A DNA stretch of 64,000 bases, taken from assembly GCF_016725325.1 (NCBI RefSeq), contig NZ_CP068083.1, forward strand, positions 682,001 through 746,000, read 5' to 3'. The DNA comes from Sphingobacterium spiritivorum. GTDB taxonomy: Bacteria > Bacteroidota > Bacteroidia > Sphingobacteriales > Sphingobacteriaceae. Made by a program: the position numbers and the translations under genes. Shown piece by piece: positions 8,171 to 16,742 of this stretch. Within the stretch, counting starts at the first letter, position 1, and each line of letters opens with the position of its first letter. The notes below the pieces were generated by a model. It worked only from the letters and a program-made list of their open reading frames with translations. It made no database searches and was not told the origin of the DNA.

Positions 8171-8692
8171 CTATACCAGTTGCAGTTTCATCATAATATC
8201 GGTTTGTTCCTCATCGCCTAATCTGAAGATATGTTTATCAAATTCCACAAAACCATTTTTCTTATAGAATCGTATTGCCCGTGGATTCTCCTCCCATACT
8301 CCTAACCAGACATAAGAAGCATTATTTTCCTGTGCAATTTGTATCGCTTTATCATATAGCAGCTGACCGACTTTCTGACCATGGAATTCCTTCAATACGT
8401 AGATCCGCTCAATTTCGATCGCCTTATCATCTTTAAGCTCTGTTTGAGATTGTCCCCAGTTCAGCTTCAGATAACCGATCACTTCACTATTGAGCACAGC
8501 AAAATAGAATGCAGAATCCGGATCCTGCAGTTCAGCGGTCAGCTTATCCAATGCGAATCCTTCATCCAGATATTTAAGCATATTTTCTTCTGAATTCTCT
8601 GTAGAAAAAGTTTCCGAGAAAGTCCGCTTACCAATCTGTTGCAATTGGTCTATATCACTAAGCGTAACTTTATTTATAATAATATTTCCCAT
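8171..8692 (-). CDS. GNAT family N-acetyltransferase
   Basis: 173 aa, full length for the family. Transfers an acetyl group from acetyl-CoA to an amine; the substrate is not predictable here. Motif A is seen as IYVLKEFHGQKVGQLLYDKAI (about 93-113), where the acetyl-CoA pyrophosphate loop is QKVGQ, a mild variant of Q/RxxGxG/A. A later ENPRAIRFYKKNGF (about 134-147) is the typical motif B end. It lies alone between a bidirectional terminator and the DUF3667 gene. RimI-like or polyamine acetylases are alternatives. Confidence 0.88.
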   Translation of the reverse strand: MGNIIINKVTLSDIDQLQQIGKRTFSETFSTENSEENMLKYLDEGFALDKLTAELQDPDSAFYFAVLNSEVIGYLKLNWGQSQTELKDDKAIEIERIYVLKEFHGQKVGQLLYDKAIQIAQENNASYVWLGVWEENPRAIRFYKKNGFVEFDKHIFRLGDEEQTDIMMKLQLV

Positions 8693-8761
8693 ACTGTTTT
8701 GAGCTTTTACTGTACAAAGATACCGTATTGTAACCGGTGCAGACTAGAACAGTCTGTTAAT

Positions 8762-9487
8762 TTAATGTTTTAGTAATAAGTCAGCTACTGTACCGATAAT
8801 AAGAATGGCTACAGAAAATGAAACCGTACCTAAAACATAGGCAAAAAAAGCTTTCACATAATTAACAGCCTTTTTGCCATCAAAGAAGTTTCCAATTCCC
8901 CATGTGGTATATATTAACGCTACCACTGAAGCGATCGGTAAAAGAGCCAGATGAGTAGTTCCTTCCAATAGTGCAAATAATGCGCACAATAACATTTCGA
9001 TCCCAATTACAAAACATAAAAGGATGACTATCTCATAAAAATTGACATCATGTTTTCTGAAAAACAATCTTACCCATGCTGCTATGAAGATACCCATAAT
9101 TAAATTCGCATAACCATAATGCCCCTGTACCCATTGATTTAGATAGTTAACAGCAGATGCCTTTTGCGCTTCCTCAATATTTATATAACCTTCTTCAATA
9201 TGAAAAAAATGGGCTGTCAGCGAATAGATGAGTGAAGTGACGACAATAAAAATGATCGGCTTAACAAGTCTGTTTCTGTTTTCTGAGATGAATTCACGAA
9301 CACTTGCTCCGGGATGAAGCAGTAATGCCTTTATCGTATAAAGAATTCCCTTTTCAAAATGTAAGACGTGTTCAATTTCGTGTTTAATATAATGACCGTT
9401 TATCCGTTCCAATTTCACTTTTTGCCCACAGTCTGAACAATAATTACCGGCAATAAGCGCATTGCAATTACTACAGTTTTCAGCCAT
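8762..9487 (-). CDS. DUF3667 family membrane protein
   Basis: 241 aa. The N-terminus is a small zinc ribbon (CSNC...CSDCG, residues 5-21), followed by the family's typical HYIKHEIEHVLHFEKG block and then four or five transmembrane segments (about 75-95, 120-140, 150-170, 180-200, 215-237). The family is common in Bacteroidota and of unknown function. It is a single gene in this leftward stretch, 69 bp upstream of the GNAT gene. Confidence 0.87.
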   Translation of the reverse strand: MAENCSNCNALIAGNYCSDCGQKVKLERINGHYIKHEIEHVLHFEKGILYTIKALLLHPGASVREFISENRNRLVKPIIFIVVTSLIYSLTAHFFHIEEGYINIEEAQKASAVNYLNQWVQGHYGYANLIMGIFIAAWVRLFFRKHDVNFYEIVILLCFVIGIEMLLCALFALLEGTTHLALLPIASVVALIYTTWGIGNFFDGKKAVNYVKAFFAYVLGTVSFSVAILIIGTVADLLLKH

Positions 9488-9723
9488 TTAGTTTTAGATT
9501 TAGCATTAATAATGATTTCAATTCTTTTCAAGGCAAAGTTAATTATTGTCCTAATAAAAATGTGAAAGACAAAAAGAAAATTGTCTGCTTTTCTAAAATT
9601 CTTAATGCTTAGGATTACTATGATATTCTTCGTCAGATAGTACAATGGTCTGGTATGATCTGCAATGAAATTGTATACAGATTACGGATTGTACTACCAA
9701 TATTACCTGTAAGGGTTTGTCAA

Positions 9724-9755
9724 TTGGTATTCTTATCTTGTAAAATATACTTTTG
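9724..9755 (+). promoter_or_regulatory. Bacteroidota-type promoter of the AraC gene
   Basis: TTG at 9724-9726 and TACTTTTG at 9748-9755 match the TTG-N17-23-TAnnTTTG consensus of the Bacteroidota primary sigma factor, with 21-nt spacing. It lies so close to ATG 9765 that the second in-frame ATG (9774) may be the real start. Confidence 0.55.
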
Positions 9756-9764
9756 TATAGATAA

Positions 9765-10667
9765 ATGAAAGCCATGGAAGATATCATTAATTTTCGTAAC
9801 ATTCATGAATACAACGTATTCAATAACAATGAGACGTTGCATCCGTTGGTAAGTATTGTTGATCTTGATAAAGCTGAGCCACGTCAGCTTAGAAGATTGC
9901 AATATGATTTCTATACTGTATTCTTTAAAAAAATACATTGCGGAGACCTGCGTTATGGTCTGAATAATTATGATTACGAAGAAGGTACTTTGATCTTTTT
10001 GGCTCCCGGTCAGGTTATAGGTGAAAACGGAGATACCTATTATCAACCTCAGGGCACAGCTCTGGTATTTCATCCGGACTTACTTTTGGGTACATCGCTT
10101 GGAAAAAATATACGGGACTATACTTTTTTTTCTTATGCAGTAAATGAAGCTTTGCACCTGTCTGAACAGGAGCGAAAGATTATTCTTGATTGTTTTGAAA
10201 AAATCCGATACGAACTGAAACATAGTATCGATAAGCATACCAGACAATTGATTGTTTCGAATATTGAATTGTTTTTGAATTACTGTGAAAGGTTCTATGA
10301 CAGGCAATTTATTACAAGAGATAATGTAAATAAAGGTGTCCTAGAAAGATTTGAAGAATCGCTGAACAGTTATTTCGCTTCTGAAAAACCTTACAGTATA
10401 GGTTTACCTTCTGTAGCATATTTTGCAGACGAACTGAATCTGTCTTCTAATTATTTTGGAGACCTTATAAAAAAGGAAACGGGAAAATCCGCTCAGGAAT
10501 ATATTCAGAATAAAATCATTGATATTGCGAAGGATAAAATATTCGACAGCAATAAAACCATTAGTGAAATTGCTTATGAATTAGGCTTCAGATATCCTCA
10601 GCATTTCAGCAGATTATTTAAACAAAGGGTTGGGTATACGCCAAATGAATACAGAAGCTTAAACTAA
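9765..10667 (+). CDS. AraC family transcriptional regulator
   Basis: 300 aa. Residues 1-190 form a cupin-like sensing domain; the last 100 residues carry two helix-turn-helix motifs with the AraC signature, ending in KTISEIAYELGFRYPQHFSRLFKQRVGYTPNEYRS. The N-terminal part resembles the Bacteroidota AraC group that has a conserved FLAPGQV segment in the ligand pocket. It stands alone and convergent to the gene at 10673, just left of the RiPP cluster; whether it controls that cluster is unknown. Confidence 0.9.
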   Translation: MKAMEDIINFRNIHEYNVFNNNETLHPLVSIVDLDKAEPRQLRRLQYDFYTVFFKKIHCGDLRYGLNNYDYEEGTLIFLAPGQVIGENGDTYYQPQGTALVFHPDLLLGTSLGKNIRDYTFFSYAVNEALHLSEQERKIILDCFEKIRYELKHSIDKHTRQLIVSNIELFLNYCERFYDRQFITRDNVNKGVLERFEESLNSYFASEKPYSIGLPSVAYFADELNLSSNYFGDLIKKETGKSAQEYIQNKIIDIAKDKIFDSNKTISEIAYELGFRYPQHFSRLFKQRVGYTPNEYRSLN

Positions 10668-10672
10668 ACAAA

Positions 10673-11158
10673 TCATAAAAAATTATCTATTGCCATCCCG
10701 TCACCGGAAGTATCAACTATTATTGCAAAATTAGAAGTTGAAACAGCCCGCAACCGCCCGTCGGAATACTCAAATTTGTAGAAAGGATTTGATGTTGTAC
10801 TGTAGAGAGACCAAACTATGTTTCCATCTCTATCCAACTTGGCTATAAAACCTTCATTTCCCATCTCCCCTTCGCCACAAACAAAATTATATGCGCTGTC
10901 TGTTGTAATCTGATCATTGATCTGGCAAACGGACCATATGTCATTGTCATATTTTTCAATAATTTCATTTAAGGAAGTTATTCCTGAAACATTATAATGG
11001 TATTCCTTTCCGAAAGTATTCCTTATTTCCGGGTTTTCATTCCAGGAGATATCAATTAACTTCATTCTTCCATCTGAAAAAACTATTGCATCTATTCCTA
11101 CCAGTTCCGACAGAAGCCAATGTTCCTGTATCGTATTATACATTACCTTATCTTTCAT
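10673..11158 (-). CDS. Hypothetical protein next to the RiPP precursors
   Basis: 161 aa from ATG 11158 (MKDKVMYNTIQEHW); the open frame continues to 11254, but that extension is a poor protein N-terminus. The sequence is beta-rich, with repeating short strands such as DAIVFSDGRMKLIDISW and FIAKLDRDGNIVWSLY, reminiscent of one or two propeller blades. No signal peptide or membrane helix is seen. It is divergent from the precursor peptide genes 360 bp away and might be an immunity or accessory gene for them, but nothing in the sequence proves this. Confidence 0.65.
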   Translation of the reverse strand: MKDKVMYNTIQEHWLLSELVGIDAIVFSDGRMKLIDISWNENPEIRNTFGKEYHYNVSGITSLNEIIEKYDNDIWSVCQINDQITTDSAYNFVCGEGEMGNEGFIAKLDRDGNIVWSLYSTTSNPFYKFEYSDGRLRAVSTSNFAIIVDTSGDGMAIDNFL

Positions 11159-11468
11159 ACCTATTAAAATTAAAAGATTCAGATGAAACTCAGCAATTAA
11201 AATTCTGATTGCATTAAAATGATTATGGGTAATCCCACTGCAAAAGAGTCTCAACTGATAGATTCCAAAACTTGCAAATGAAGGGAAGTCCAGAGAATCA
11301 CTCGCTCAATATACTTCATAAAACCAGACAATGATAGCGACTTCACAAAAGTAACAGTCTGTGCAATATGGTGGAAACGAATATTTCTCAGAAATCTGCA
11401 AAAATATACCAGTACCAGTCGAATATGTATTGTCCCAAAAGACCTTTCACTTAATGACTAATTTTAAA

Positions 11469-11489
11469 ATGTGCAAACGTTGTGCACAT
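11469..11489 (+). promoter_or_regulatory. 21-bp dyad upstream of RiPP precursor 1
   Basis: ATGTGCA-N7-TGCACAT, perfect 7-bp arms, ending 29 nt before the precursor start. The same design recurs before precursor 2 with equal spacing. It may be an operator or an RNA hairpin in the 5' leader; a TTAATGACTAATTTTA stretch just upstream could hold the promoter but is not a clear match. Confidence 0.55.
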
Positions 11490-11518
11490 CATTTACTAAT
11501 CTTTAAATTTTTTAAAAA

Positions 11519-11743
11519 ATGAAAAAATTAAATGGAATGAAGAGCTTCTCTTCTTTAGAAAACAAAAAATTAGATGTTGAAAACCAGGAAGGTGTTGCCG
11601 GAGGTCGTGCTCAGGAACGTTTCTCCGAAGTCACTTCTAATTTCTTAAATGCTGACGGTGCACGGGATTATGACATGTACGTTGGTGGCCGGTTTGTGGG
11701 CCGTGGATGGGATACATCAAACTGTGAAATTTCTCATTACTAA
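11519..11743 (+). CDS. Grasp-with-spasm RiPP precursor peptide 1
   Basis: 74 aa. The leader has the TIGR04139-like pattern GMKxFSSLENKKLD (residues 6-19), used for recognition by the maturases. A double-glycine site (VAGG, about 26-29) fits cleavage by the C39 peptidase of the transporter encoded downstream. The core contains SNFLNADGARDYDMY, the motif shared with the two sister peptides, and ends with CEISHY. Here the Cys found in the sisters' G-C-R/H-D motif is Ala. Ester or amide cross-links to Asp or Glu side chains by the ATP-grasp enzyme are the expected modification, by analogy with graspetides. Confidence 0.85.
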   Translation: MKKLNGMKSFSSLENKKLDVENQEGVAGGRAQERFSEVTSNFLNADGARDYDMYVGGRFVGRGWDTSNCEISHY

Positions 11744-11754
11744 TTAATCTTAAC

Positions 11755-11775
11755 ATGTACACATGGGGTGTACAT
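11755..11775 (+). promoter_or_regulatory. 21-bp dyad upstream of RiPP precursor 2
   Basis: ATGTACAC-N5-GTGTACAT, 8-bp arms, ending 28 nt before the start of precursor 2. The 3' flank, ACTAATCTNTAAATTTTT, is nearly identical to that of the first dyad, so the whole 5' leader has been duplicated together with the peptide gene. Confidence 0.55.
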
Positions 11776-11803
11776 TATTCACTAATCTCTAAATTTTTAA
11801 AAG

Positions 11804-12007
11804 ATGAAAAATTTAAATGGAATGAAGAGTTTCTCTTCATTAGAAAACAAAAAACTGGATTTGAACAGTTCTACAGCAGTATTAGGTAGTTTGGAAGGCC
11901 CTAAGTATATCATGTCTAATTTTCTGAATGAAAACGGATGTAGAGATGTTGACTACTACCACGGTGGTAAATGGCGCGCAAGATCTTACGATTGTTCAGG
12001 TTGTTAA
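11804..12007 (+). CDS. Grasp-with-spasm RiPP precursor peptide 2
   Basis: 67 aa. The leader is almost identical to precursor 1 (GMKSFSSLENKKLD), but the cleavage site is less standard (AVLGS, about 25-29) and has one Gly rather than two. The core has SNFLNENGCRDVDYY and ends with YDCSGC, giving three Cys residues (two of them in the last five residues), unlike peptide 1. Acidic and hydroxyl residues suitable for cross-linking are preserved. It lies 60 nt downstream of peptide 1 with its own copy of the dyad leader. Confidence 0.85.
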   Translation: MKNLNGMKSFSSLENKKLDLNSSTAVLGSLEGPKYIMSNFLNENGCRDVDYYHGGKWRARSYDCSGC

Positions 12008-12025
12008 TCCTTCAATTTTAAAGAA

Positions 12026-12253
12026 ATGAAAAAGTTAACAGGAATGAAGGACTTTTCTGCTTTAGAAGAGAAGAAAGTCGACTTGAATGTCATCGGTGGA
12101 TTAGCCATGTCGATGAACCAGGGTATCTATGAAATCCAATCAAACTTCGTAGATGCACATGGTTGCCACGATGTAGATGTGTATGATGGAAATGGCGGTG
12201 CATACTTATCAAGAGTATGGATCAAAGACGGACGATTCCCTCACTTTGATTAA
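12026..12253 (+). CDS. Grasp-with-spasm RiPP precursor peptide 3
   Basis: 75 aa, 18 nt behind peptide 2 and without a dyad leader, so it is co-transcribed. The leader GMKDFSALEEKKVD is more diverged, the cleavage site is a clean double Gly (VIGG, about 22-25), and the core has SNFVDAHGCHDVDVY followed by a Gly-rich stretch and a C-terminal DGRFPHFD. Across the three peptides the fixed core is SNF[LV][ND]xxG[CA][RH]D[VY]D, which marks the likely modification site. Confidence 0.85.
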   Translation: MKKLTGMKDFSALEEKKVDLNVIGGLAMSMNQGIYEIQSNFVDAHGCHDVDVYDGNGGAYLSRVWIKDGRFPHFD

Positions 12254-12284
12254 ACCCGATCTCATTTTTCACACATTTTTTAAG

Positions 12285-12312
12285 TGTAGGCTGCTTGCAA
12301 AAGCAGCTTACA
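12285..12312 (+). terminator. Hairpin between precursors and maturases
   Basis: 12-bp stem TGTAGGCTGCTT/AAGCAGCTTACA (one G-T) with a GCAA tetraloop. There is no T-run downstream, so it is more likely an mRNA-stabilising or partial attenuating hairpin that keeps precursor mRNA in excess over the maturase and export genes. Confidence 0.5.
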
Positions 12313-12354
12313 TTAAAAAAGCATAATCCTTAATATACCAAACCATTTAAAAGT

Positions 12355-13257
12355 ATGATTTTAATCATCTCAAAAAACAATGAAACCACGACCACAACGG
12401 TCATAAAATGGCTTCAGGCATTACATAAACCCTTTATCCGCATTCATGAAGATGAGGTTTTTGAAATCCATACTTCTAAAAAAAGAATCGTATTAAAAAG
12501 TCAGCGGAATCAGTTTTTTCTGGACGAAATAAGCGCGGTATGGTATAGACGGGGAGGTATGGTATTTAATGAACTAAAATATCATAATCAAGCTGTAGAT
12601 CGCTACATGTTTGAGGTACAACATTGGTTAACGGATTATGTAATCCAGACTCTGGAAGGAAAGAAACACCTAAACAAGCAAAGCAACAGCCATGTAAACA
12701 AACTGTTGGTTTTGGAAAAAGCAAAAGAAGCAGGATTGGATGTACCGGACTACTTTTTAGCGGAGGATATGCAAGATGTTATCCTTAATCGGACTATTGT
12801 AAAGCCCATCTCCGGAACACCGATAATAGATGATATTCAGGAAAACCAGAGTGGAATCATGTATACATCGCTGATCGAGCAAAAGCAAGAATCAGATTTC
12901 TATATTTCTTTTTTTCAGGAGAAGATCGAAAAAGATTTTGAAGTAAGAAGCTTCTTTTTAAACGGAGAAATTTACTCGACAGCTATTATCTCACAAAACG
13001 ATGAAAAGACCCGAATAGATCATAGAAGATACAATACGCAGACACCCAATAGAAATGTACGATATAAACTGCCGGCAGAAGTAGAACAAAAAATTAATGT
13101 ATTGATGCAATCCTTAGACTTAAACAGCGGTTCTCTGGATTTTATCAAATCCGGGGATAAATTTTTCTTTCTGGAAATTAATGCCATTGGTCAGTTCTTA
13201 GGGATGTCAAATACCTGCAACTATGGTTTGGAAAAAGAAATAGCAGCATACTTATAA
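12355..13257 (+). CDS. gwsG: GwsG, ATP-grasp RiPP maturase
   Basis: 300 aa, usual length for the grasp-with-spasm ATP-grasp enzyme. It should use ATP to activate a side-chain carboxylate of the precursor core and form a macrocyclic ester or amide. Visible parts: an N-terminal preATP-grasp domain with AVWYRRGG (about 62-69), ATP-grasp strands with IVKPISGTP, a FQEKIEKDFEVRSFFLNGEIYS block, and a metal-binding end SLDFIKSGDKFFFLEINAIGQF (E in LEIN). It is related to MvdD/microviridin ligases. It is followed after 1 nt by the small 65-aa gene. Confidence 0.85.
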   Translation: MILIISKNNETTTTTVIKWLQALHKPFIRIHEDEVFEIHTSKKRIVLKSQRNQFFLDEISAVWYRRGGMVFNELKYHNQAVDRYMFEVQHWLTDYVIQTLEGKKHLNKQSNSHVNKLLVLEKAKEAGLDVPDYFLAEDMQDVILNRTIVKPISGTPIIDDIQENQSGIMYTSLIEQKQESDFYISFFQEKIEKDFEVRSFFLNGEIYSTAIISQNDEKTRIDHRRYNTQTPNRNVRYKLPAEVEQKINVLMQSLDLNSGSLDFIKSGDKFFFLEINAIGQFLGMSNTCNYGLEKEIAAYL

Positions 13258-13258
13258 T

Positions 13259-13456
13259 ATGGAAGACAAAGTAAAAGACCTGATACAGCAAGAGAGGAAC
13301 AAACTGCCATTGACCTTCGAATACATGGAATTTTTTGGCAGTAAACGATCGGAGAATTCAGATTCAACTTCATCGGATTATCTGAAATGTTCATCGTATC
13401 AAACAGATTATTTATTACGTACAAAACCATTCAAACCATTGACGAGACTGCTATGA
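13259..13456 (+). CDS. Unrecognised 65-aa protein between gwsG and gwsS
   Basis: 65 aa, starting 1 nt after the gwsG stop; its TGA overlaps the gwsS ATG as ATGA (13453-13456). This tight packing on both sides supports a real, translationally coupled gene. The N-terminal half is charged and helical (KVKDLIQQERNKLP), the C-terminal half polar and Ser-rich, then basic. There is no leader motif, signal or Cys pair, so it is not a fourth precursor. A peptide-binding or partner subunit for the maturases is a reasonable guess, but 65 aa is short for a typical RiPP recognition element. Confidence 0.65.
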   Translation: MEDKVKDLIQQERNKLPLTFEYMEFFGSKRSENSDSTSSDYLKCSSYQTDYLLRTKPFKPLTRLL

Positions 13457-14538
13457 GATTCTTTAATTTGTACAGTGACATTTATATAACTAAAGGATAT
13501 AACCGTATACTGATTTCTGATTTAGGAAGAAGTATTTCCAAATTATATCCCTTAGAATTACACGAACTTATAGAAGAATTAAAATCGGCTTCTATCGAAT
13601 CTGTGCTTGAAAATTATGACTCCGAATCCAAAGCTATTGTAGAGGAATACATCGGTTATTTATTGGAAAAGGAATACGGTTTTGTAACAGAAGGCGACTG
13701 GGATAAAAACTTCCTCCCTCTTTCATATGAGTACCACGATCATCAGCAGATCTCTAATCTGTTTATAGAAGTTGAAAAATTAGAAATTCCGGCAACATTA
13801 ATACAATCTATCGCCAACCTAAGGATCAGTCATCTGGTTATTTTTTGCAGAAGTGCAGCGTCTGCGCAGGAACTGATCGATTTTGAAAAGGCTTTTGACA
13901 ATACAGCAGTGGAGGGCTTGGAGCTGTATTCAGCCTATTCACCTGAACTCAATGCAGATTTTCTTGAGAATGTTCACAATCAGACTCAGCGCATTTATCA
14001 CCTGGTATTTTTTCAATGTGAGAAGACTCCGGTGCTGCAAAATACAGGCTACAGATTTACCCTGGATTTTAAAAGAGGTCCGCTATCGATCCATTCCTGT
14101 GGAAAAGTAAATGTTGACTATTTCAATACAAATATGCCGAAGATTTTGGAAGCCATAAACCATAATTCCTGCCTTCACAAAAAACTGGGAATTGATATAG
14201 ACGGTAATATCAGGAATTGCCCTGTAATGCCTCAATCTTTCGGTAATATAAACAAAATGACTTTAGAAGAAGTGTTGCAGCAAGGTGCTGTTCAGCAATA
14301 CTGGAACATCACAAAAGACGAGATTACAGTTTGTAGAGACTGCGAATTTAGAAATGTATGTACCGATTGCAGGGCTTTTACAGAACGCTCACATTACAAT
14401 GAATCAGGCTTGGATATCTCCAAACCTTTGAAATGCGGATATGACCCCTACAGCAATGAATGGACAGAATGGTCATTAAATCCATTAAAAGAAATCGCAA
14501 TAACATATTATGGTTTTGAAAAATTAGCTGAAAAATAG
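13453..14538 (+). CDS. gwsS: GwsS, SPASM-domain RiPP maturase
   Basis: 361 aa from ATG 13453; a longer frame from 13387 exists, but the ATGA overlap and the family-like start MRFFNLYSDIYITKGYNR favour 13453. The C-terminal SPASM domain is clear: GIDIDGNIRNCPVM, then CRDCEFRNVCTDC and KCGYDP, enough Cys for auxiliary Fe-S clusters. I find no CxxxCxxC radical-SAM motif in the N-terminal half, so the canonical cluster that cleaves SAM seems absent. It probably works with GwsG on the three precursors. The next gene starts 2 nt after its stop. Confidence 0.85.
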   Translation: MRFFNLYSDIYITKGYNRILISDLGRSISKLYPLELHELIEELKSASIESVLENYDSESKAIVEEYIGYLLEKEYGFVTEGDWDKNFLPLSYEYHDHQQISNLFIEVEKLEIPATLIQSIANLRISHLVIFCRSAASAQELIDFEKAFDNTAVEGLELYSAYSPELNADFLENVHNQTQRIYHLVFFQCEKTPVLQNTGYRFTLDFKRGPLSIHSCGKVNVDYFNTNMPKILEAINHNSCLHKKLGIDIDGNIRNCPVMPQSFGNINKMTLEEVLQQGAVQQYWNITKDEITVCRDCEFRNVCTDCRAFTERSHYNESGLDISKPLKCGYDPYSNEWTEWSLNPLKEIAITYYGFEKLAEK

Positions 14539-14540
14539 AC

Positions 14541-16742
14541 ATGGCCAAATTTCCGTTTTATAAACAACCCGATTCCAAAGATTGTGGACCAACCTGTCTC
14601 CGTATTATCAGTAAATATTACGGAAAAATCTTATCGCTGCAGATGCTCCGCGATTTGTCCGAGACGACCCGCGAAGGCTCAAGTCTTTTGGGATTGAGTA
14701 AAGCTGCTGAGTCCATCGGATTTAAGACTCTTTCTGTAAAGATAGATTTTAAGGCTCTTGTGGAAGAAGCTCCTCTGCCCTGTGTGGTATTCTGGATGAA
14801 ACAACATTTTGTTGTTGTCTATAAGATCGAAAAAAATCGCCAGGGCTATCGCATACATATTTCGGATCCAAGCTACGGGTTGATCAGTTATTCAGAAGAA
14901 GAATTTTTGCAACACTGGATCGGCAGAGGTGCGACAGATACTACAGAAGAAGGTATTGTGCTCTTATTGGAAACTACAGCACGCTTTGATCAACAGCAGG
15001 ATGTTGCAGATAAATCTTTTTCGATTACAAACTATCTGAAACACTATTTTTTCAAATATAAATCCTTTATCATTCAATTGGCTCTGGGACTGATCGGGGG
15101 AAGTCTGCTATCTCTGGTATTTCCATTCCTGACACAGAGTATAGTTGATATAGGGATTCAGAATCAGGACCTAAATTTCATCTATCTGGTGCTGTTTGCA
15201 CAGATTATGCTGTATATCGGACAAATGGGAATAGAAGTTATCAGAGGATGGATTCTGTTACATCTTTCTTCCCGGATCAACATATCCATTGTCTCTGATT
15301 TCTTTATTAAACTGATGCGCCTGCCTATTAGTTTTTTCGATTCGCGGGTGACAGCAGATATTATGCAACGGATAGCCGATCATGGTCGTGTCGAACAGTT
15401 GCTCACCAATAATTCCTTACAGACAGTATTCTCACTGATCAACTTTTTGATTTTTGGTATTGTCCTGCTTTTATACAGCTATAAGCTTTTTTTAATTTAT
15501 GTGGCTGGTGCTATTCTTTATTTCTTCTGGATTGCATTCTTTTTGAAAAAAAGAAGAGAATTAGACTATAAACAGTTCTCCCAGTTAGCCGAAGAGCAAG
15601 GCCAGGTCATGGAGCTGATCAACGGCATGCAGGAAATCAAAATGAATAATGCTGAAACCAATAAACGCTGGCAATGGGAAGGCATTCAGATAAAAGTTTT
15701 CCGTATTAAAATCAAGGCCCTGAAGCTTGAACAGGTGCAGACAATAGGCGGAAATATCATCAATCAACTCAAAGATGTATTCATCAGTTTTGTTGCGGCA
15801 AGCTTAGTCGTAGATGGCTCGTTGACTTTAGGTATGATGCTTTCTGTCCAATACATCATCGGACAACTGAATAGTCCGCTAACCCAATTTATGAACTTTA
15901 TCAGACAGTCTCAGGATGCAAAAATTGCATTGGAGCGACTGAATGAAATTCATGGCAAGGAAGATGAGGAACGCGTGGACAACAGTTATGTGTCTGAGAT
16001 TCCGGAGCAGGATATTTCCGTTTCCAATCTGACATTTCGATATAAAGGATCAACTACTGCTGTATTCGAACAGTTAAACCTCGTGATTCCATATGAAAAA
16101 ACTACCGCTATTGTAGGTGCCAGCGGATCGGGAAAGACGACGCTGATGAAGCTTTTAACAAAATTTTACGATGCAGACGAAGGTGAAATCAGGATAGGTC
16201 ATACCGATATACGTCATATAGCACCAAGCATGTGGCGTGCTTCCTGTGGGGTCGTGATGCAGGACGGTTATATTTTCAATGAAAGTATTGCGAATAATAT
16301 TGCTATAGGAAATATTACTGTGGATAAGCAAAAGCTAAAGCATGCTGTAGAAATCGCACATATTAAAGATTTCATTGAATCCCTGCCTCTGAGTTACAAT
16401 ACAAAAATAGGATACGAAGGATTAGGTGTAAGCGGAGGTCAGCGTCAGCGGATGTTAATAGCACGGGCAGTATATAAATCACCTCAGTATGTGTTTTTTG
16501 ATGAAGCTACATCTGCACTGGATGCAAATACTGAAAAGGTAATAACAGATAATCTGAATCAGTTCCTGAAAGGGCGTACAGCTATTATTATAGCGCATCG
16601 GTTATCTACAGTAAAAAATGCAGATAAAATAATCGTACTCGATAAAGGTAAAGTAGTAGAGGAAGGCAATCATGAACAGCTTGTAGCCTTAAAAGGAGAA
16701 TATTATCGGTTAGTAAAAAATCAATTGGAACTTGGAAACTAA
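14541..16742 (+). CDS. C39 peptidase-containing ABC exporter
   Basis: 733 aa. Residues 1-140 are a C39 (bacteriocin-processing) peptidase: Cys15 in DSKDCGPTCL, His89 in KQHFVVVY and Asp109 in ISDPSYG form the catalytic set that cuts after double-Gly. Six transmembrane helices follow (about 170-450), then an ABC ATPase with Walker A GASGSGKTT, signature VSGGQRQRM and Walker B VFFDEATSALD. It would remove the leader from the modified peptides and export the core. It is 2 nt behind gwsS and overlaps the adaptor gene, so it is part of the same operon. Confidence 0.93.
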   Translation: MAKFPFYKQPDSKDCGPTCLRIISKYYGKILSLQMLRDLSETTREGSSLLGLSKAAESIGFKTLSVKIDFKALVEEAPLPCVVFWMKQHFVVVYKIEKNRQGYRIHISDPSYGLISYSEEEFLQHWIGRGATDTTEEGIVLLLETTARFDQQQDVADKSFSITNYLKHYFFKYKSFIIQLALGLIGGSLLSLVFPFLTQSIVDIGIQNQDLNFIYLVLFAQIMLYIGQMGIEVIRGWILLHLSSRINISIVSDFFIKLMRLPISFFDSRVTADIMQRIADHGRVEQLLTNNSLQTVFSLINFLIFGIVLLLYSYKLFLIYVAGAILYFFWIAFFLKKRRELDYKQFSQLAEEQGQVMELINGMQEIKMNNAETNKRWQWEGIQIKVFRIKIKALKLEQVQTIGGNIINQLKDVFISFVAASLVVDGSLTLGMMLSVQYIIGQLNSPLTQFMNFIRQSQDAKIALERLNEIHGKEDEERVDNSYVSEIPEQDISVSNLTFRYKGSTTAVFEQLNLVIPYEKTTAIVGASGSGKTTLMKLLTKFYDADEGEIRIGHTDIRHIAPSMWRASCGVVMQDGYIFNESIANNIAIGNITVDKQKLKHAVEIAHIKDFIESLPLSYNTKIGYEGLGVSGGQRQRMLIARAVYKSPQYVFFDEATSALDANTEKVITDNLNQFLKGRTAIIIAHRLSTVKNADKIIVLDKGKVVEEGNHEQLVALKGEYYRLVKNQLELGN

